From: Streptomyces sp. TSRI0281
GTDB taxonomy: Bacteria; Actinomycetota; Actinomycetes; Streptomycetales; Streptomycetaceae
Direction of reading: 5' to 3'
DNA length: 64,000 nt
Assembly (NCBI RefSeq): GCF_001905125.1
Contig: NZ_LWLE01000023.1
Coordinates: 62,001-126,000, forward strand
How positions within the stretch are numbered: the first letter of the stretch is position 1; each line of letters begins with the position of its first letter. The notes under the pieces are model-generated. The model made no database searches. It was not told the DNA's origin and worked only from the letters and a program-made list of their open reading frames with translations. Positions 25,250-33,421 of the stretch are shown here, one piece after another. Made by a program: the position numbers and the translations under genes.

Positions 25250-26665
25250 ATGCCTCGGACCTCCGCGTCTCCCCCCACCGCTGACTCCGCAGCCGCCGGC
25301 ACCGCCACGACCGACTCCGCTCTCACCCACGGCCTCAAGCAGCGCCACCTCTCGATGATCGCCCTGGGCGGGGTCATCGGGGCCGGGCTGTTCGTCGGTT
25401 CGGGCGCGGGCATCGCCGCCGCCGGGCCCTCGATCGTCATCGCCTACGGGATTTCCGGGCTGCTGGTCATGTTCGTGATGCGCATGCTCGGCGAGATGTC
25501 GGCCGCGAATCCGGTCTCCGGTTCCTTCTCCGTCCACGCGGAACGCGCGATCGGCCCCTGGGCGGGCTTCACCGCCGGATGGGCGTTCTGGGTGCTCCTG
25601 TGCGTCGCCGTCGGCCTGGAGGGCATCGGCGCCGCGAAGATCGTCACCGGCTGGCTGCCCGGCACCCCGGAGTGGGCCTGGGTCGCGCTGTTCATGGTGA
25701 TGTTCCTCGGGACGAATCTGGCCGCCGTGAAGAAGTTCGGCGAGTTCGAGTTCTGGTTCGCCGCGCTGAAGGTCGTCGCGATCACGCTCTTCCTCGTCCT
25801 GGGTGTGCTGGCGATCCTCGGGGTGCTGCCCGGCACGGACGCGCCCGGCACCTCCAACCTCACGGGTGACGGCGGCTTCCTGCCCAACGGCTCCGACGGC
25901 TTCATCATCGGACTGCTCGCCTCCGTCTTCGCCTACGGCGGTCTGGAGACCGTCACCATCGCGGCCGCCGAGTCCGAGAACCCGGTGCGGGGCGTCGCGA
26001 AGGCGGTCCGGACGGCGATGTGGCGCATCGCGGTGTTCTACGTCGGCTCGATGGCGGTCATCGTCGCGCTGGTGCCGTGGGACGACCCGAAGGTCGTCGA
26101 GGTCGGCCCGTTCTACGCGGCACTGGACCACCTCGGCATCAGCGGCGCGGCGGAGATCATGAACGTGGTCATCCTGATCGCGCTGCTCTCCGCGATGAAC
26201 GCCAACATCTACGGCGCCTCGCGCATGGCCTGCTCGCTCGTCGCACGCGGCCAGGGCCCGAAGCGGCTGGGCCGGATCACCTCCGGGGTGCCGCGCACGG
26301 CCGTTCTCGTCTCCTCCGTCTTCGGCTTCCTGTGCGTGCTGCTCAGCTACTGGCGGCCGGACGACGTCTTCCCGTGGCTGCTCAACATGATCGGCGCGGT
26401 GATCCTGGTGGTGTGGATCTTCATCGCCGTCTCGCAGCTGATCCTGCGCGGCCGGATGGAGCGGGAGGCGCCGGAGAAGCTGGTGGTGCGGATGTGGCTG
26501 TTCCCGGTGGGCACGGTGCTCGCGCTGGCGGCGATGGCCGGCATCTTCCTGCTGATGCTGCGGCAGCCCGGTACACGCGATCAGTTGCTGGCCACGGGGG
26601 CGCTGACCGCGGTGCTGATCGTCGTGGGGCTGCTGCGGCAGCGCCGGGGCGCCGCCGCGGGGTGA
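25250..26665 (+). CDS. amino acid permease, APC superfamily, copy 3
   Basis: Third paralogue, 471 residues, 12 helices, with LGGVIGAGLFVGSGAGIAAAGP and FEFWFAALKVVAI. Its fourth helix, GWAFWVLLCVAVGLEGIGAAKI, departs from the GWLYWF...AVEATA pattern shared by copies 1 and 2, which suggests a different substrate preference. The loop after helix 8 is short and lacks the glycine-rich insertion of copy 2. ATG 25250 has no strong ribosome site. The gene ends at a very stable hairpin shared with the convergent phosphatase gene. Confidence 0.92.
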   Translation: MPRTSASPPTADSAAAGTATTDSALTHGLKQRHLSMIALGGVIGAGLFVGSGAGIAAAGPSIVIAYGISGLLVMFVMRMLGEMSAANPVSGSFSVHAERAIGPWAGFTAGWAFWVLLCVAVGLEGIGAAKIVTGWLPGTPEWAWVALFMVMFLGTNLAAVKKFGEFEFWFAALKVVAITLFLVLGVLAILGVLPGTDAPGTSNLTGDGGFLPNGSDGFIIGLLASVFAYGGLETVTIAAAESENPVRGVAKAVRTAMWRIAVFYVGSMAVIVALVPWDDPKVVEVGPFYAALDHLGISGAAEIMNVVILIALLSAMNANIYGASRMACSLVARGQGPKRLGRITSGVPRTAVLVSSVFGFLCVLLSYWRPDDVFPWLLNMIGAVILVVWIFIAVSQLILRGRMEREAPEKLVVRMWLFPVGTVLALAAMAGIFLLMLRQPGTRDQLLATGALTAVLIVVGLLRQRRGAAAG

Positions 26666-26670
26666 GCGCC

Positions 26671-26733
26671 GTGCCCTCGGGCCCGTCCGCGCCGGCCGCG
26701 ATGGCTCAGGCGCGGGACGGGCCCCGAGGGCAC
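26671..26733. terminator. bidirectional terminator hairpin
   Basis: Arms 26671-26693 and 26709-26733 pair over 23 positions, interrupted only by two single-base bulges (GTGCCCTCGGG ... against CCCCGAGGGCAC). It sits between the 3' ends of the third permease and the phosphatase gene. Confidence 0.8.
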
Positions 26734-26759
26734 GCCCGCCAGGGATGACGGGACAGCCC

Positions 26760-27395
26760 TCAGTCGTCGCACGGCACGTTCAGGGAGAGCAGCGCCGCAC
26801 CCCCGCCGCCCTCGCCCGACAGGCGGATCTCGCTCACCGCCGCGTTGCGCAGCCGTGGGAAGACCCTGCGGTAGGAGCCCAGCGGAATGCCCAGCAGTTC
26901 GCACAGGACCAGGCGCAGCAGCGTGTTGTGCGCGACGACCAGGATCCGTCCGCCCGGTCCGCCCGCGGCGATGCGGCGCAGGGCCGCCGTCCCCCGGGCC
27001 GCCGCCGCCCGGGGGTCCTCGGCGCCCGGGAACGGGTTGGCCACCGGGTCGGCCCGGAACGCCTGTGCCCGCTCCGGGTCCTCGGCGGCGAACTCGGCGA
27101 GGGTGCGCCCCTCCACCACCCCGAAGTCGCACTCGCGCAGCCCGTGTTCGCGCATCGGTACGAGTCCGAGCGCCCGGCAGGCCGGGTCGGCGGTCTCCAT
27201 GGCGCGCGAGACGGTGGAGGTCCAGATGGCGTCGACCGGATGCCGGGCCGCCCACCGGCCCAGTCGCTCCGCCTGTCGCCCTCCCTCGTCCGTGAGGGCG
27301 ACATCGCTCACCCCGGCGTAGCGGTTCTCCGCGTGCCAGACGGTCTGCCCGTGGCGGGCGAGCAGCAGCGTGGTGGGGGGCTGACTCGCGGTCAT
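26760..27395 (-). CDS. histidine phosphatase superfamily protein (phosphoglycerate-mutase fold)
   Basis: A 211-residue phosphatase or mutase of the branch with motif LLLARHGQTVWHAENRYAG (RHG near residues 14-16), a second conserved Glu in LRECDFGVVEG and VVAHNTLLRLVLCELLG with the second catalytic His. ATG 27395 overlaps the kinase stop codon (ATGA), so it is translationally coupled to the FGGY kinase. The pairing suggests it acts on a sugar phosphate, either as salvage of a dead-end phosphate or as a pathway step; cofactor-dependent mutase activity is less likely in this short form. The true substrate is unknown. Confidence 0.87.
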   Translation of the reverse strand: MTASQPPTTLLLARHGQTVWHAENRYAGVSDVALTDEGGRQAERLGRWAARHPVDAIWTSTVSRAMETADPACRALGLVPMREHGLRECDFGVVEGRTLAEFAAEDPERAQAFRADPVANPFPGAEDPRAAAARGTAALRRIAAGGPGGRILVVAHNTLLRLVLCELLGIPLGSYRRVFPRLRNAAVSEIRLSGEGGGGAALLSLNVPCDD

Positions 27396-28816
27396 GGGTG
27401 CTCCGTCCGGGTGCGGGCGTGCGCGGCGACGGTGGCCGGGAGCCAGCCGCGCCGTTCCAGTTCGTCCACCAGCGTGCGGTACGGCTGAAGATGGCGGGCG
27501 GTACGCGCCGGGTCCGGGCGCAGGGTCTGCCGCAGCCGCACCATCCGGCCCGCGGCCTCCTGCACGGTGTCCGCGGCCCCCGCCCCGTACGCGGCGAGGA
27601 CGGCCATGCCGAGGGCGGGTTCGCTGTGGTGCGGGAGGTGGACGGTCCTGCCGAGGATGTCGGCGCGCAGCCGGTTCCAGTGGTCGCTGCGGACGGCGCC
27701 GCCGGTGAAGGTGAGCGGGCCGTGCAGGGGCGCGCCGAGCAGGTCGAGGTAGTCGAGGCAGAGCCGTTCGACGAGGCCGACGCCCGTCAGGAGCGCCGCC
27801 CAGTGCTCGGCGTCGGACGCGGGGTCGCCGAGCAGGAAGCCGGTGGCGTCGGGGGCGAGGAACGGGAAGCGTTCGCCGCGCGCCACCAGCGGGTACGCCA
27901 CCACGTCCGACGGCCCGAGCCCGGCGGCCAGCGCGTCCAGCCGGGCCGGGTCCGCCTCCGGGAAGGCGGCGGTCAGCGCCCCGCCGCCGGTCCCGGACGC
28001 GCCGCCGGGCAGCCAGCTCCCGTCGGGGGCCCGGTGGTTGTAGACCACCCCGGTCCGGTCGGCGACCGGGGCGTCGGTGACCCCCTTGAGCACCAGGGTC
28101 GTACCGAGCACCGCGTTCCAGGAGCCGACGGTGAGCGCGCCCGAGGCGATCTGTGCCGCGCAGCCGTCCGTCATCCCGGCCACCAGGGGCGTGCCTGCCG
28201 GAATCCCGGTCTCCTCGGCCGCCGCGCGCCCCACCTCGCCGATCCGCCGGCCCGGCCGCACCACCCGGGGGAACAGCCCCTCGGGCAGGCCGAGTCCGGC
28301 GAATCGCGTGTGCGGCCAGGCGTCCTCCTCCAGCACGTAGCCGGTCTTGAGGGCATGGCTGGAGTCGGTGGGCAGTGGGTGCCCGGCGAGCCGCGCCAGG
28401 ACGAGATCGGCCTGGTGCGTCACGCGGACGCCGTCGCCCCCTCCCCCGTACTCGCCCAGCAGCCACATCACCTTGGGCAGTGCCCAGGTCCGTGGTGTCC
28501 CGGCCCTGGCCGCCTCGGCTCCGGCGCGCCCGTCGTCGTACATCAGTGCAGGGGTGAGCGGCCGGCCGGTGCGGTCGGTGAGCAGGACCGTGCCGGAGGT
28601 GGAGCAGATGGCGAGCGCACGGGGCGCGGGGCCCTCGCGCAGCGCCTGCCGGGTCGCCGCGCACACCGCCGTCCACCAGTGCTCCGGCAGTTGCTCGTGG
28701 CGTACGCCGTCGCGCCTGCCGCCGAGCGGGGCCGACCCGCTGCCGAGGATCTTCCCGCGGTCGGAGGCGAGGACCGCGCGGACGCTCTGCGTACCGAGAT
28801 CGATGCCCATCCACAT
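27392..28816 (-). CDS. FGGY-family carbohydrate kinase, D-ribulose-kinase-like
   Basis: ATP-dependent sugar kinase of 474 residues. The N-terminal phosphate-1 motif is MGIDLGTQSVRAV. The segments CSTSGTVLLTDRTGRPL, SSHALKTGYV, AGMTDGCAAQIASGA, NAVLGTTLVLKG, WLPGGASGTGGGAL and YPLVARGERFPF closely follow the Synechococcus SePSK / Arabidopsis XK1 group, for which D-ribulose is the reported substrate. FTGGAVRSDHWNRLRADILG is the adenosine-binding region. ATG 28816 has GAGGGAG 6 nt upstream. It is the first gene of a two-gene operon with the phosphatase, divergent from the ABC sugar operon and starting 14 bases from a 32-bp palindrome. Confidence 0.9.
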   Translation of the reverse strand: MWMGIDLGTQSVRAVLASDRGKILGSGSAPLGGRRDGVRHEQLPEHWWTAVCAATRQALREGPAPRALAICSTSGTVLLTDRTGRPLTPALMYDDGRAGAEAARAGTPRTWALPKVMWLLGEYGGGGDGVRVTHQADLVLARLAGHPLPTDSSHALKTGYVLEEDAWPHTRFAGLGLPEGLFPRVVRPGRRIGEVGRAAAEETGIPAGTPLVAGMTDGCAAQIASGALTVGSWNAVLGTTLVLKGVTDAPVADRTGVVYNHRAPDGSWLPGGASGTGGGALTAAFPEADPARLDALAAGLGPSDVVAYPLVARGERFPFLAPDATGFLLGDPASDAEHWAALLTGVGLVERLCLDYLDLLGAPLHGPLTFTGGAVRSDHWNRLRADILGRTVHLPHHSEPALGMAVLAAYGAGAADTVQEAAGRMVRLRQTLRPDPARTARHLQPYRTLVDELERRGWLPATVAAHARTRTEHP

Positions 28817-28829
28817 ATCGGCTCCCTCT

Positions 28830-28861
28830 GTGAACTTCTCACTGTGCACTGAGAATTTCAC
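28830..28861. promoter_or_regulatory. 32-bp interrupted palindrome in the divergent sugar promoter
   Basis: GTGAA (28830-28834) and TTCAC (28857-28861) flank TTCTCA (28836-28841) and TGAGAA (28850-28855) in exact dyad symmetry; 13 of 16 symmetric pairs match. It stands 13 bases before the kinase ATG and 101 before the binding-protein ATG, where a repressor could control both. The DeoR-family protein encoded at 33418 is the obvious candidate. Confidence 0.6.
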
Positions 28862-28962
28862 TTGTGCGAGGGATTGACGGGCAACTTGTGTTGTTCCAAG
28901 CTCTGTTAACCAATCAGCACACTATGTGATCAGCATCTCCGGCCGGACCGTGGAGGTCACGG

Positions 28963-30390
28963 ATGGACAGGCACGGGCACGACCGGCGCCGCCTAGTCGC
29001 TCTCGGCGCGGCAGCCGCAGCATCCGCAGCTCCACTGCTGTCCGCCTGCGGGGCGGGCTTCGGCGGTGACACCACCGGCGGGGGCGGCTCCGCGGCCGAC
29101 GAGGTCACCGGCGCCTTCGACTGGAAGCGGGCCGAGGGGAAGACCGTCAAGGCGCTGCTCAACAAACACCCGTACACCGATGCCCTGATCGCCGATCTGA
29201 AGGCGTTCACCGAGAAGACGGGCATCAAGGTCGAGTACGACGTCTTCCCCGAGGACAACTACTTCGACAAGCTCACCGTCGACCTCTCCAGCGGGCGTGC
29301 CTCGTACGACGTGTTCATGCTCGGCGCGTACATGGTGTGGCAGTACGGTCCGCCCGGCTGGCTGGAGGACCTCGGGCCGTGGATGCGCAACTCCTCGGCG
29401 ACCGGGGCCGAATGGGACCAGGCGGACTTCTACCCGAATCTGCTCCAGGCCGGCCAGTGGTCCCTGAAGGCGGGCGCCCCGCTCGGACAGGGCGGGCAGT
29501 ACGCGCTGCCGTGGGGCTGGGAGACGAACGTCGTCGCGTACAACACCGAGGTGTTCAAGAAGCTCGGACTGAAACCCGCCGAGTCCTTCGACGAGCTGCG
29601 CGAGCTGGCCGGAACCATCACCCGCAGGGCGCCGGGCGCGGGATTCGACGGGATGTACGGGGTCGCGGTGCGCGGGTCGCGCAGCTGGGCCACGATCCAC
29701 CCCGGCTTCATGACGATGTACGCGCGCAACGGGCTGAAGGACTTCACCGTCGAGGACGGGAAGGTGAAGCCCGCGATGAACTCCCCGCAGGCCATCGCGT
29801 TCACCGGGGACTGGGCGGAGATGGTCAGGAAGGGCGGGCCGCCGTCCTGGACCTCGTACACCTGGTACCAGTGCTCCGGCGACCTCGGCGCGAAGAAGGC
29901 CGGGATGCTGTTCGACGCGGACACCGCCGCGTACTTCCAGGCGGTGGAGGGGGCCTCCCCGGCCTCCGGGAAGATCGCCTTCCACCCCGGTCCGAAGGGG
30001 CCGGGCGGCTCGCTCGCGACGAACATGTGGATCTGGTCGCTGGGCATGAACGCCAGGAGCCGCAACAAGCCGGCGGCCTGGCTGTTCCTCCAGTGGGCGA
30101 CCGGCAAGGACCATCTGCTCAGGGGCGCGGTCCAGGGCAACCACATCGATCCGGTCCGCAGGTCGGTGAGCGAGGCCGCCGCGTACCGGGACAAGATGGG
30201 GGCGATCCCCGGATTCATCGAGACGTTCGAGGCGGTCGTCGACCAGACGAAGATCCAGTTCACCCCGCAGGAGCAGTTCTTCGACTCGACGACGAGCTGG
30301 GCCTCGGCGCTCCAGGAGATCTACGGCGGGAAGAACGCCTCGTCCGTGCTGAACGGACTCGCGGGCGATCTGGCGTCGAAGATCGGCTGA
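28963..30390 (+). CDS. sugar ABC transporter substrate-binding lipoprotein
   Basis: Extracytoplasmic binding protein of 475 residues for the downstream permeases. The export signal has DRRRLVALGAAAAASAAPLLSAC, with a lipobox LSAC at Cys29 and an RRR cluster. The mature part is a family 1 solute-binding fold: NKHPYTDALIADLKAFTEKTGIKVEYD near the N-terminus and PWGWETNVVAYNTEVFKKLG in the hinge region. Aromatic residues in WTSYTWYQC and MWIWSLGMN may line the ligand site. It is the first gene of the operon; the following permease starts 3 bases after its stop. The ligand is presumably a small sugar or polyol. Confidence 0.93.
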   Translation: MDRHGHDRRRLVALGAAAAASAAPLLSACGAGFGGDTTGGGGSAADEVTGAFDWKRAEGKTVKALLNKHPYTDALIADLKAFTEKTGIKVEYDVFPEDNYFDKLTVDLSSGRASYDVFMLGAYMVWQYGPPGWLEDLGPWMRNSSATGAEWDQADFYPNLLQAGQWSLKAGAPLGQGGQYALPWGWETNVVAYNTEVFKKLGLKPAESFDELRELAGTITRRAPGAGFDGMYGVAVRGSRSWATIHPGFMTMYARNGLKDFTVEDGKVKPAMNSPQAIAFTGDWAEMVRKGGPPSWTSYTWYQCSGDLGAKKAGMLFDADTAAYFQAVEGASPASGKIAFHPGPKGPGGSLATNMWIWSLGMNARSRNKPAAWLFLQWATGKDHLLRGAVQGNHIDPVRRSVSEAAAYRDKMGAIPGFIETFEAVVDQTKIQFTPQEQFFDSTTSWASALQEIYGGKNASSVLNGLAGDLASKIG

Positions 30391-30393
30391 CCG

Positions 30394-31356
30394 GTGGCCC
30401 TGACGACGCCTCCGGCGCCCTCGGACCGCACGGCCGTCCACGGCGAGGAGACCGCGCCGGTACGGCCGGTGCCGGGATGGCGCCGCTCGCTGCGGCCGTA
30501 TCTCCTGATCGTCCCGGCACTGCTGCTGACCGGCGGCATCCTCTATCCGTTCGGTCTGGGCCTCTACTACACACTGTTCGACTTCGCGGCGAGCAAGCCG
30601 CGGCCGGACCTGGTGGGGTTCGAGAACTACCGGCGGATCTTCTCCCAGTCCTCGTTCTGGGAGTCGGCCCGGGTGACCGTGCTGTACGCGGTGGGCGCGG
30701 CGGCGGTCGAGACGGTGCTCGGGGTGTCGGTGGCGCTGCTGCTGCACCGGGCGAGCAGGGTCGGGCGGGTGCTGGAGAAGATCCTGATCCTGCCGCTGAT
30801 GATCGCGCCGGTGATCGCCGCGATCATGTGGAAGCTGATGCTCCAGCCCTCGGTCGGGGTGATCAACCATCTGCTGGAGCCGGTCGGTCTGGGCGGGGTG
30901 CAGTGGACCGACACCCCGGCCGGGGCGCTGCTGTCGTCGATCGCCGTCGATGTGTGGGTGTACACGCCGTTCGTCGCGATCCTCGCGCTGGCCGGGCTGC
31001 GCTCGCTGCCCGTGTCGCCGTTCGAGGCGGCGGCGGTGGACGGGGCGGGCTGGTGGTTCACCTTCCGGCGGGTCACGCTGCCGATGCTCTGGCCGTACGT
31101 CCTGGTGGCGGTGATCTTCCGGTTCATGGACTCGCTGAAGGTCTTCGACATCATCTACGCGCTGACCGAGGGCGGCCCCGGCGACTCGACGGTGGTGCTC
31201 CAGATCCGGGCGTATCTGGAGGCGATCCGCTTCCAGCGCTACTCGTTCGGCATCAGCTACATGATCGTGCTGTGGGCGGTGGTCTACCTGGTCACGATGG
31301 TGCTGGTGCGCTATCTGGGCCGGATCCAGAACCGTGCGGCGGAGGTGCCGAAGTGA
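30394..31356 (+). CDS. sugar ABC transporter permease 1 (MalF/UgpA type)
   Basis: Membrane subunit of 320 residues with six helices, GTG start 3 bases after the binding-protein stop. The cytoplasmic EAA loop is FEAAAVDGAGWWFTFRRVTLPML, which docks on the ATPases. The C-terminus, FMDSLKVFDIIYALTEGGPGDST, is characteristic of MalF/UgpA-like permeases of sugar importers. A 30-residue polar N-terminus precedes the first helix. It overlaps the next gene by four bases (GTGA). Confidence 0.93.
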   Translation: MALTTPPAPSDRTAVHGEETAPVRPVPGWRRSLRPYLLIVPALLLTGGILYPFGLGLYYTLFDFAASKPRPDLVGFENYRRIFSQSSFWESARVTVLYAVGAAAVETVLGVSVALLLHRASRVGRVLEKILILPLMIAPVIAAIMWKLMLQPSVGVINHLLEPVGLGGVQWTDTPAGALLSSIAVDVWVYTPFVAILALAGLRSLPVSPFEAAAVDGAGWWFTFRRVTLPMLWPYVLVAVIFRFMDSLKVFDIIYALTEGGPGDSTVVLQIRAYLEAIRFQRYSFGISYMIVLWAVVYLVTMVLVRYLGRIQNRAAEVPK

Positions 31357-32252
31357 GGCGGGAACCGCGGGACGGGGACGGAGCCGGGGACGGCAGCACG
31401 ACGGGACCGCGGGACGGGGACGGCAGGCGGAGGCTGTTGTCGGTGGCCGCGGACGGGGCGCTGATCCTCTACTTCGTCTTCGCGCTGTTCCCCGTCGTCT
31501 GGATGGTGATCCTGTCGCTGAAGCCGACGAACGAACTGTTCAGCACGTACTTCTCGTTCACTCCGACCCTCGACGCGTACCGCACGGTGCTCGGCGCCGG
31601 GGACGACCAGGGCGTGCCGTTCGCGCGCTTCTTCGTCAACAGCCTGATCGTGTCGGTGGGGGCGGTGGCCCTGTCCCTGGTGATCGGGCTGCCCGCCGCG
31701 TACGCCGCCGCCCGGTGGCGGTTCCGCGGCTCGGAGAACCTGATGTTCACACTGCTCTCGTTCCGCTTCGCCCCCGAACTGACCGTGATCATCCCGCTGT
31801 TCGTGCTCTACCAGAAGCTCGGGCTCTTCGACACCTACGTCGGCATGGTCTGGGTGCTCCAGCTGGTGACGCTGCCGCTGATCGTCTGGATCATGCGCTC
31901 GTACTTCTCCGAACTGTCACCGGAGCTGGAGCAGGCGGCGCTGCTGGACGGCTACACCCGTAAACAGGCGTTCTTCAGGGTCGTGCTGCCGCTGGTGAAA
32001 CCCGGCATCGCGGCCGTCTCGCTGCTGGCGTTCATCTTCGCGTGGAACAACTTCGTCTTCCCGCTCATCCTGACCTCGTCGAACGCCCAGACGGTGACGG
32101 TCGGCGCGCTGTCCTTCCTGGGCGGTGACCGGCCCAAGTACAACCTCACGGCGGCCGCCGCGCTGATCTCGGCCGTCCCGCCACTGCTGCTGGCGCTGAC
32201 CATCCAGCGGTATCTGGTGCGGGGCCTGTCGTTCGGGGCGGTGAAGTCATGA
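31353..32252 (+). CDS. sugar ABC transporter permease 2 (MalG/UgpE type)
   Basis: Second membrane subunit, 299 residues, starting at GTG 31353 within the stop codon of permease 1, with GGAGGTG 7 nt upstream. A polar leader of Gly/Asp/Arg (VRREPRDGDGAGDGSTTGPRD) precedes six helices. The EAA loop is LEQAALLDGYTRKQAFFRVVLPL, and FAWNNFVFPLILTSS and a C-terminal QRYLVRGLSFGAVK are typical MalG features. Its stop overlaps the ATG of the first ATPase. Confidence 0.93.
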   Translation: MRREPRDGDGAGDGSTTGPRDGDGRRRLLSVAADGALILYFVFALFPVVWMVILSLKPTNELFSTYFSFTPTLDAYRTVLGAGDDQGVPFARFFVNSLIVSVGAVALSLVIGLPAAYAAARWRFRGSENLMFTLLSFRFAPELTVIIPLFVLYQKLGLFDTYVGMVWVLQLVTLPLIVWIMRSYFSELSPELEQAALLDGYTRKQAFFRVVLPLVKPGIAAVSLLAFIFAWNNFVFPLILTSSNAQTVTVGALSFLGGDRPKYNLTAAAALISAVPPLLLALTIQRYLVRGLSFGAVKS

Positions 32253-33421
32253 CCGCCCCGGCCGCCATCGCGCTGCGCTCCGTGCAGCTGCGCTACGGCA
32301 GGAACGTCGCGCTGGACGGGCTGGACCTGGAGGTGGCGGAGGGTGAGTTCTACTGTCTGCTCGGCCCGTCGGGCGCGGGCAAGACGACCACGCTGAAGAC
32401 CGTCGCGGGCCTGGTGGAACCGCAGTCCGGGGCGGTGGAGCTGGGCGGGGCGGACATGACGGGCGTCGAGCCGTACGACCGGGGCGTGGCCATGTGCTTC
32501 GAGTCGTACGCGCTCTACCCGCACCGCACGGCGTACGACATTCTGGCCTCCCCGCTCCGTTCGCCCCGCCACCGCCTCCCCGCGGACCAGGTGCGGGCCC
32601 GGATCGGGGAGACCGCCGAACTCCTCGGGATCGGCGCCCTGCTGGACCGGCCGGTGGGCGCCCTGTCGAACGGGCAGCGCCAGCGCGTCGCGCTCGGCCG
32701 GGTGCTGGTCCGTCCGGCGCGGGCCTTTCTCCTCGACGAGCCGCTGTCGCACCTGGACGCCAAGCTGCGCCAGGCGATGCGCGCCGAGCTGCGGGCGATC
32801 GGCGAGGTGCGGCGCACGACCACGCTGTACGTCACGCACGACGCGGTGGAGGCGCTGGCCCTCGGCGACCGGATCGGGGTGATCAGGGACGGCCGCCTGG
32901 TGCAGAGCGGCACCCGCGAGGAGCTGTGGCACCACCCGGACGACACCTTCGTCGCCCGTGCCTTCGGCCGGCCCCGGATCAATCTGCTGCCGGGCACCGT
33001 GACGTCCGAGGGCCGGTTCCGGGCGGCGGACGGCTCGTACGAACTGCCGCTGACCGTGCCCGCGGCGCCGGGCACGGCCGTTCAACTGGGGTTGCGGCCC
33101 CGGGACATCGGGCTCCGGGAAGGCCGGGGGAGCGATGTCGGCGGGGCGTCCGGCGGCGGGCCCGACGGTGCTTCCGGCGGTGCTTCCGGCGGCGGGCCCG
33201 GGGTCGAGTTCACGGGCACCGTCTACATCACCGAGGTGCTGGGCCGGGCGACCGAGGTCACTGTCCGGATCGGCGAACAGCGGCTGTCCCTCGTCGTCCC
33301 GCGCGCCGAGGCCGCGGGCCTGCGTCCCGACGAACCGGTGCGGCTCCACGCGGCGCGGACGAGACTGCTGTTGTTCGAGGCCGACCGGCCGGAGAGACCA
33401 GGACGAAGGATCAGCCCATGA
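32249..33421 (+). CDS. sugar ABC transporter ATPase 1 (MalK/UgpC/GlpS-like)
   Basis: ATPase of 390 residues. Walker A is GPSGAGKTT, Walker B AFLLDEPLSHLD and the H-loop VTHD. The signature is LSNGQRQR rather than LSGGQ. The Q-loop position reads AMCFESYALYPHRT, with Glu where most importers have Gln. A TOBE-type regulatory domain follows, interrupted at about residues 297-318 by a Gly/Ser-rich linker (GGASGGGPDGASGGASGGG). ATG 32249 overlaps the permease stop; the TGA at 33419 overlaps the next ATG. Together with the second, non-identical ATPase at 34310 it probably forms a heterodimeric motor, as in rhizobial GlpS/GlpT-type glycerol importers. Confidence 0.93.
   Translation: MTAPAAIALRSVQLRYGRNVALDGLDLEVAEGEFYCLLGPSGAGKTTTLKTVAGLVEPQSGAVELGGADMTGVEPYDRGVAMCFESYALYPHRTAYDILASPLRSPRHRLPADQVRARIGETAELLGIGALLDRPVGALSNGQRQRVALGRVLVRPARAFLLDEPLSHLDAKLRQAMRAELRAIGEVRRTTTLYVTHDAVEALALGDRIGVIRDGRLVQSGTREELWHHPDDTFVARAFGRPRINLLPGTVTSEGRFRAADGSYELPLTVPAAPGTAVQLGLRPRDIGLREGRGSDVGGASGGGPDGASGGASGGGPGVEFTGTVYITEVLGRATEVTVRIGEQRLSLVVPRAEAAGLRPDEPVRLHAARTRLLLFEADRPERPGRRISP

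Noticed and set aside
28830..28861. DasR-type or CRP-type site
   Set aside because: The dyad does not resemble the ACTGGTCTAGACCAGT-like DasR consensus, and the TTCAC/GTGAA arms are too far apart for a CRP site.
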